Source of the DNA: Spirometra erinaceieuropaei
Taxonomy: Eukaryota; Platyhelminthes; Cestoda; Diphyllobothriidea; Diphyllobothriidae
Length of the DNA stretch: 64,000 bases
NCBI GenBank assembly: GCA_902702965.1
Contig: CACRXP010000115.1
Location: forward strand, 503,807 to 567,806
Reading direction: 5' to 3'
Part shown: positions 59,121 through 64,000 of the stretch, piece by piece
Layout of the letters: the number at the start of each line of letters is the position of its first letter
Position numbering within the stretch: position 1 is the first letter of the stretch
The notes under the pieces: model-generated
What the model was told of the DNA's origin: nothing
Databases searched by the model: none
What the model saw: only the letters and a program-made list of their open reading frames with translations
Translations under genes and position numbers: made by a program

Positions 59121-61960
59121 TTAAAATGACACTGAAAATCATGAAGTATTCATTGACAATTCAAGTTTTGTCTGAAACTAACGCCATCCCAGAACAAAAA
59201 AGTGCGATTTTTTTCGCAAAAAAACTTTCTCTTTGCATACGCAAAGTAATGTGTTTATGTTTGATTTCTGCCAAATCTATTAAGGTTAATTGGCCATTAA
59301 CTGCCTTGGCAGCATGTAACCTAATGAAAACTTTAATTTATATGAAGTCTCTATAGACGAAATTAAATAAAATCTGTTTGCATTACTGAACCGGGGTCTC
59401 AATCAATACGAATGCGCAGAAAGTACAAGGAAGCCTTAAGAAACAGTTTTTGAATGTGTATTTAAAATGAAGACCGTTAGCAAGCCACTATACCTGACAT
59501 CACACGAATTCGAAAAGGATATCTTAATGTTTACTTTATTAAGTCATTAATAGTGAGCGTTATCCTATTTATGCTTTCATATTTACTCGACTTTATTGGA
59601 CGGTCAGATATTCTTTAGACTAAAAATCAAAATTAAATACGTTTTTGCAATTTTCTGCCTTTCTGAAACAATCCCTAGTTTTAAACAACGTAAGATTACC
59701 TCTGATATTTTTGTTCCGTTTTCAACTCCCTTGAAGTTGATATGTATTTATACAGCCTGAATTTTTGTCGGTCTGGGAGTGGGTAGCAATCCTTCGTTAA
59801 TTCCGACATCCTTCATCAGATAGGTCACAGGCTCTATATATAAAATAGAATGAACGATGCACTTTTCCGCAGACAAATGAATAGAAAAGGCATTATTGAG
59901 AACCCTAGTTATATTGCCCTGACGCTTCAAAAATAGAGAGCACGTCACAGTATCTACAGACCAGTAAATGTGCAAATCCGCGTCACCACTGACCGATTCA
60001 GATAATAGTCACCGCTGGTGCACGCACTCCTTGGACATGTGGTTATCATTTCACACGTTAATTCAGCTGACGTAGCACTACTGCCCAGCGGAGCTGACTT
60101 AAACGCAATTCGCCCCCTGAAGTTGATATTTGCTGACTTGATGACTAGGTTGACTTGCATGAGTATTGCTCCGCTAAATACATGTGCAAGTGGTTACCAT
60201 GCCCAGACCGATTTACAGAGGTAATTCTGCTGGTTGTAAGTAAGACAAGGATGACACATGCACATCCCGAGTCTCCTGCCTACGACCTCTCTCGGACACC
60301 TTTGTCACTTAAAGTTTATTCAATTCCTCCTTACTACTGACAAATGCTTCACTACTCGCGCTCATAGTTATTTGCTAGCCGCATGGACGCAGTCGGCCCG
60401 CCATTTCAGCTGCAGCAGATCCGGTAAAAACCACGGCCATACCTTGCCATGACAGTAACAATTTTGGTTGGACTCAGTGGCCTCAGTGGTTGTCTGCGCA
60501 CACTGCTGATTTAAATAGGTGAGACAATGTTGTGACGACGGCAGGCAAACTCTAACTTGATCAACCCTGTCAGATCACAAATACAATTGTGACGGGACCA
60601 AAAAGCTGAGGAAGCTGACAATTATGTGATTTGTTAACCGCCTAATTCACGATTCTCTGACGCCCGTTAACTAACGTGTGGAATCATACCCCCTCAACCT
60701 ACACAGCGACATGGGCAGCCTTGGGAGGGTGGGTGTCTGACAGCATAAAACTTTGACAGTGAATGTGGTTTAAGTCTGCTCTGCCAGCCAATAGGACTGG
60801 AGCACGAGCAACTAGTAAATACATTGTCCTTTTATAACCCCCAGCTTCCGATTGGGCAAATGCAGTACTTTCATATGATGAAGGACAGATTTCTTCTAAA
60901 TGCTGCGGCCAGTCTGAAAGTTTGGACGGGACGTAGAGGCGAGAAAAATACTCAACGGAAGTCTTAATTTTCGCCATAGCAGACCTTCTATCACACCGAC
61001 ATACAGTCTCAGGAGACGTTTTCCTTAGCGCACACACGAGGCAAAAAAACAGTTCAATAATAAATGACTCAGTTTGAGGAGCTAATTAAAAGTGGGCAAG
61101 GTTTACTATAAGAAGAAACAAAAATTAACACTGATAAATAAAATGAAGGCAAGTAAGAAGAATGGGAACTTCAATGACAAAGGTTGATATAAAGTGTTAG
61201 GCTCTCTTTCGCGAAATAAAGCCTCAGAGCTAAGATTGGTGAGCAAATTCGCAGAAGGTTTAGCAAAAAACGATTGTAGAAAGTTCCGGTTCTGTAAGTG
61301 AATTACGGGCAGACTACAGTCAGAAAAACGCACATGTTATTTTAATTAAAATTTTGACATTGGTTTAGACGTGGGTGAGTTGCTCATGTGACATTTTGCT
61401 GTTGATTATTGTGCAGCGTAATAACAAGATATTTCAGCTGGGCCGAAATGCCGGCTTTTGCATGCACTGTTTTTCTGTTGCTTTCAAAAACCGCACTCGC
61501 CAAAAAGTGATTTTTCAAGTAAAATGTTCTTTTGTCCATATTTTTTTGTGCTTTTATCAGTCTAAATATATTTCAAAAGAAACAGCATCATAGACAGACC
61601 AGCTTGTATTCCTTACATAGAAAACTACGTCTTCTTCAAGCGTTATAATTGAATACAGTTAGCATTTTGTTTTAAAAAGGTGTTTCTATCTCCGGTTTAT
61701 TTAAATTCTAATCTGCTTTTATAATTATTTTTAGGATTCACAGTCTACAAGCTGCATGCTTTCTAGGTAAGGCAAATTCTGCTTTCCTTTTACGTTAGGA
61801 TCCGATAGAATTACCCGTTCTGACTGGTAGAGCGAGGCACGTCTCGGCGTTTGTCCCACTCACGAAGCAATTTTGTGTCGGTCACGCATATCAACTTAAA
61901 TTTTATATTAATTTTGTTAGTAATAATGTTTTAAACGTTAACTAGGGAACTGCTTTCGCC
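59121..61960. other. Intergenic DNA, no gene recognised
   Basis: A 112-codon - strand frame (60,699-61,037) and several shorter ones show no recognised domain. Around 61,370-61,640 there is weak similarity to the TA-flanked fold-back element (GTGGGTGAGTTGCTCATGTGA, GCCGGCTTTTG, TAAATATATTTCAAA), probably an old fragment. Confidence 0.35.
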
Positions 61961-61964
61961 ACTA

Positions 61965-62340
61965 CAACCGGCCACGTGCTGAATGCGTTCGACGGACACA
62001 AGGCTTAGATGAGAATCCGGAGACATTTTTGGGAATGCGCGCGGCTTACCAAATGGAATCCGTGGGTCTCCCTTTTTATCTCTTGTTGGGTAAAAGCCTG
62101 GCCAGTGTACGTTGTGAACCAGGATGTGAGTTGGCGCATCTGTGTGCTGGATTTTTCCTTGCCGGCCACTTGCGTCCCCTTACGCCTCTGGTCTTCCCCA
62201 CTTTGTCTTAACCCGGGACACAGTTGAGGGGAGGAGGAGAGTGTGTGGTGAATGCTGTGCAAGTCACCGTCTCTGCTTTGACCCTGTTGTGAAGCGCCAG
62301 CTAGACATCGTCGGCAGCGGCGGTGCGACTGTAGGTATAC
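61965..62340 (+). repeat. R-family GC-rich repeat, diverged copy
   Basis: It shares GGCCACGTGCTGAATGCG, GTCTTCCCCACTTTGTCTTA, GGAGGAGGAGAGTGTG and CAAGTCACCGTC with the 34-kb copy. Confidence 0.6.
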
Positions 62341-63153
62341 TGGTGACCATAGAAGCAAAGGAGCAAATTACAGGAAGCCGCTACGAAGATGATACGACGT
62401 CTGAGAGTGAAGATTTATTTGTCTGACGTTTTGGAGTCAGATCTTGGCTCTTCTTGGAGACAGCATCAAATAAAGGACAGTATGTTGCACAAGTGTTGCA
62501 GTATTTGTGGAATGCTACGCCACCGTATGCGTACCACATTTATTAATTTACGCGTTAATCACATTCCGGTATTCGGACGAGTTCCGGAAGGCAGTCAGTA
62601 AGTCACAGGCTCGGTGCCTACAACAAGAGACATGCAGGTAATGGCAACTGCAGACTGTAACAAATGGACCATTATGGGATCTTATCACGCGCAACTACCA
62701 GAGGTGCAAGTCACCGTCTCTGCTTTGACCCTGTTGTGAAGCGCCGGCTAGACATCGTCGGCACCGGTGGTCCGACTGTAGGTGTACTGGTGACCATAGC
62801 AGCAAAGGAGCAAGTTACAGGAAGCAGCTACGAAGATGATACGACGTCTGAGAGTGAAGCTTCATTTGTCTGACGTTTTGGAGTCACATCTTGGCTCTTC
62901 TTCGGAGACAGCATCAAATAAAGGACAGTATGTTGCTCAAGTGTTGCAGTATTTGTGGAATGCCATGCCACCGTATGCGTACCACATTTATTAATTTACG
63001 CGTTAATCACATTCCGGTATTCGGACGAGTTCCGGAAGGCAGTCAGTAAGTCACAGGCTCGGTGCCTACAACAAGAGACATGCAGGGAATGGCAACTACA
63101 GACTGTAACAAATGGACCATTATGTGATCTAATCACGCGCAACTACCAGAGGT
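62259..63153. repeat. Direct tandem duplication, 447-bp unit, two copies
   Basis: Copy 1 is 62,259-62,705 and copy 2 is 62,706-63,153. Both start GCAAGTCACCGTCTCTGCTT and end CGCGCAACTACCAGAGGT, with only scattered substitutions. Each unit contains a GTCTGACGTTTTGGAGTCA block resembling a PLE terminal repeat on the - strand. Confidence 0.9.
62872..62905 (-). ncRNA. Hammerhead-like relic in the tandem unit
   Basis: On the - strand: CCGAAGA (for CUGANGA), GAGCCAAGATGTGACTC, AAAA (for GAAA), CGTC. The equivalent in the first unit (62,425-62,459) is more damaged. Likely non-functional PLE terminal repeat remnants. Confidence 0.35.
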
Positions 63154-63154
63154 A

Positions 63155-63400
63155 AATGCAAAACCCACCAGCTTTGACGGGAATGCGACATTTCGGCCGT
63201 CGAATTCGGCGATGCCCACCGTGTGCTGCACAGCAGGATGAGAGCGGAGTCGGTGACTTGGGCGAGAGTTAGTGTATAGGGAATGTAGCATTGCACAGCA
63301 TCTACCGCACTCTCTCCTCCCACACCTGGAGCAGATGTCAAGACAGAGTGAAGAAGACTGAGGGCGGGGAGGGCGCAGCTGTCTGGCACTCAAAAAAACC
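63155..63400 (-). repeat. R-family GC-rich repeat, inverse copy
   Basis: Read inversely it aligns with the 34-kb copy from GTCTTCTTCACTCTGTCTTG to GGCATCGCCGAATTCGACGG. It forms an inverted pair with 61,965-62,340 around the 447-bp tandem. Confidence 0.65.
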
Positions 63401-64000
63401 CACACATAGGCTTAAAACCACACCTCCCGGGTCCAGAACGTACATTGACCAGCATTTTATACTACAACGATAAAAAGAGGGCGACATGCATCCTAATTTG
63501 CACCGCGCGCGCCGGCAACGAGGCCTGCCGTCATACCCCAGATGATGATATTTGTTATGAGTGCGCATTCTCTGTGACGTCAATCAGACTCCGATCTAGA
63601 GTACCTGTGCTCCTCTAGGGCATCAGCGGCGTAACCAGTTTCAAGGAGATCCAGTAGAGAAGAAGACAGGGTCACTGGTACAAGAACTTTATTTCCCTGA
63701 CGCTTCAAATTTCTGCTCGAACCCATCATCCGAAACAATAGACGATAAGGGAAGATGATGCACACTGGACTGTTAGAAGAAGAAAAGTGGCTCTCCGGAA
63801 CAGGTTTATTTAACTGCTAACGCTTCAAAGAGCTGGGTCGGCTCTTCATTGTCAAAGCGTAAACTGCACCTAATCGATCAGAAATTTAATTTAAAGTGGC
63901 AAGCTGTGTTGGCCGGCCTCATGCTGATCAATTGTTTTCTCTCCTCCCGCTGCGTCGGCCTCTCAGGCCTTATTGCTGAAGTAGTCCTTCAACGGGTAGA
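63401..64000. other. Window edge with PLE terminal-repeat debris
   Basis: 63,698-63,731 (- strand) reads GGATGATGGGTTCGAGCAGA...GAAGCGTC, a degenerate hammerhead-like terminal repeat. A similar TTTATTTAACTGCTAACGCTT segment follows at about 63,806-63,830. No gene recognised. Confidence 0.4.

Noticed and set aside
60699..61037. 112-codon - strand frame as a gene
   Set aside because: No domain, no splice or polyadenylation support found. The length is within chance expectation for this amount of DNA.

Overview
The window looks like a repeat-dense, AT-rich eukaryotic intergenic and intronic region from a flatworm, most likely a diphyllobothriidean tapeworm. The reasons are: genes split by GT-AG introns, no bacterial operon structure, many Penelope-like element (PLE) fragments with GIY-YIG endonuclease domains and hammerhead-ribozyme termini, decayed non-LTR retrotransposon pieces, tRNA-derived SINE-like repeats, and one assembly gap (N run 35,469-35,807). 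The taxon is inferred from repeat content, not proven.

One host gene can be reconstructed with good support. On the + strand, three exons (about 7,298-7,402, 10,785-10,986 and 12,185-12,399) join in matching phase (0/0, then 1/1). They encode one immunoglobulin V/I-set domain resembling the lachesin/DIP/Dpr/IgLON group, a short stalk and a hydrophobic C-terminus. A stop codon and an AATAAA signal follow. A second, weaker host candidate is a single 170-bp exon on the - strand (42,802-42,971) whose translation resembles the N-terminus of DNA polymerase delta subunit 3.

The rest is mobile DNA and its debris. Region by region: 1-7.1 kb holds a TA-flanked fold-back element (1,339-2,305) and a PLE tail (about 3.73-4.3 kb) in featureless AT-rich DNA. 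7.1-12.5 kb is the Ig gene, with another fold-back element in its first intron. 12.5-21.3 kb is an 8.75-kb imperfect palindrome with 3-kb arms, each carrying a PLE endonuclease reading frame that points outward. 21.3-29.5 kb holds two short PLE derivatives with hammerhead motifs and two LINE fragments. 30.9-33.8 kb has a fold-back element and two PLE fragments arranged head to head. 33.97-36.3 kb is an inverted pair of GC-rich repeats around CA repeats and the gap. 38.4-47.1 kb has SINE-like repeats, partly tandem, and an old dispersed repeat. 44.6-55.7 kb is a run of fold-back elements, several with PLEs inserted in them. 56.9-59.1 kb has a second fold-back family. 62.2-63.2 kb is a 447-bp tandem duplication.

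The most unusual object is the 753-bp mini-PLE at 53,211-53,963. It has a 12-bp target duplication, a well-conserved hammerhead core, inverted terminal segments and an uninterrupted GIY-YIG frame without a reverse transcriptase, and it sits inside a fold-back element. No computation was run: identities, boundaries and family names come from reading by eye.
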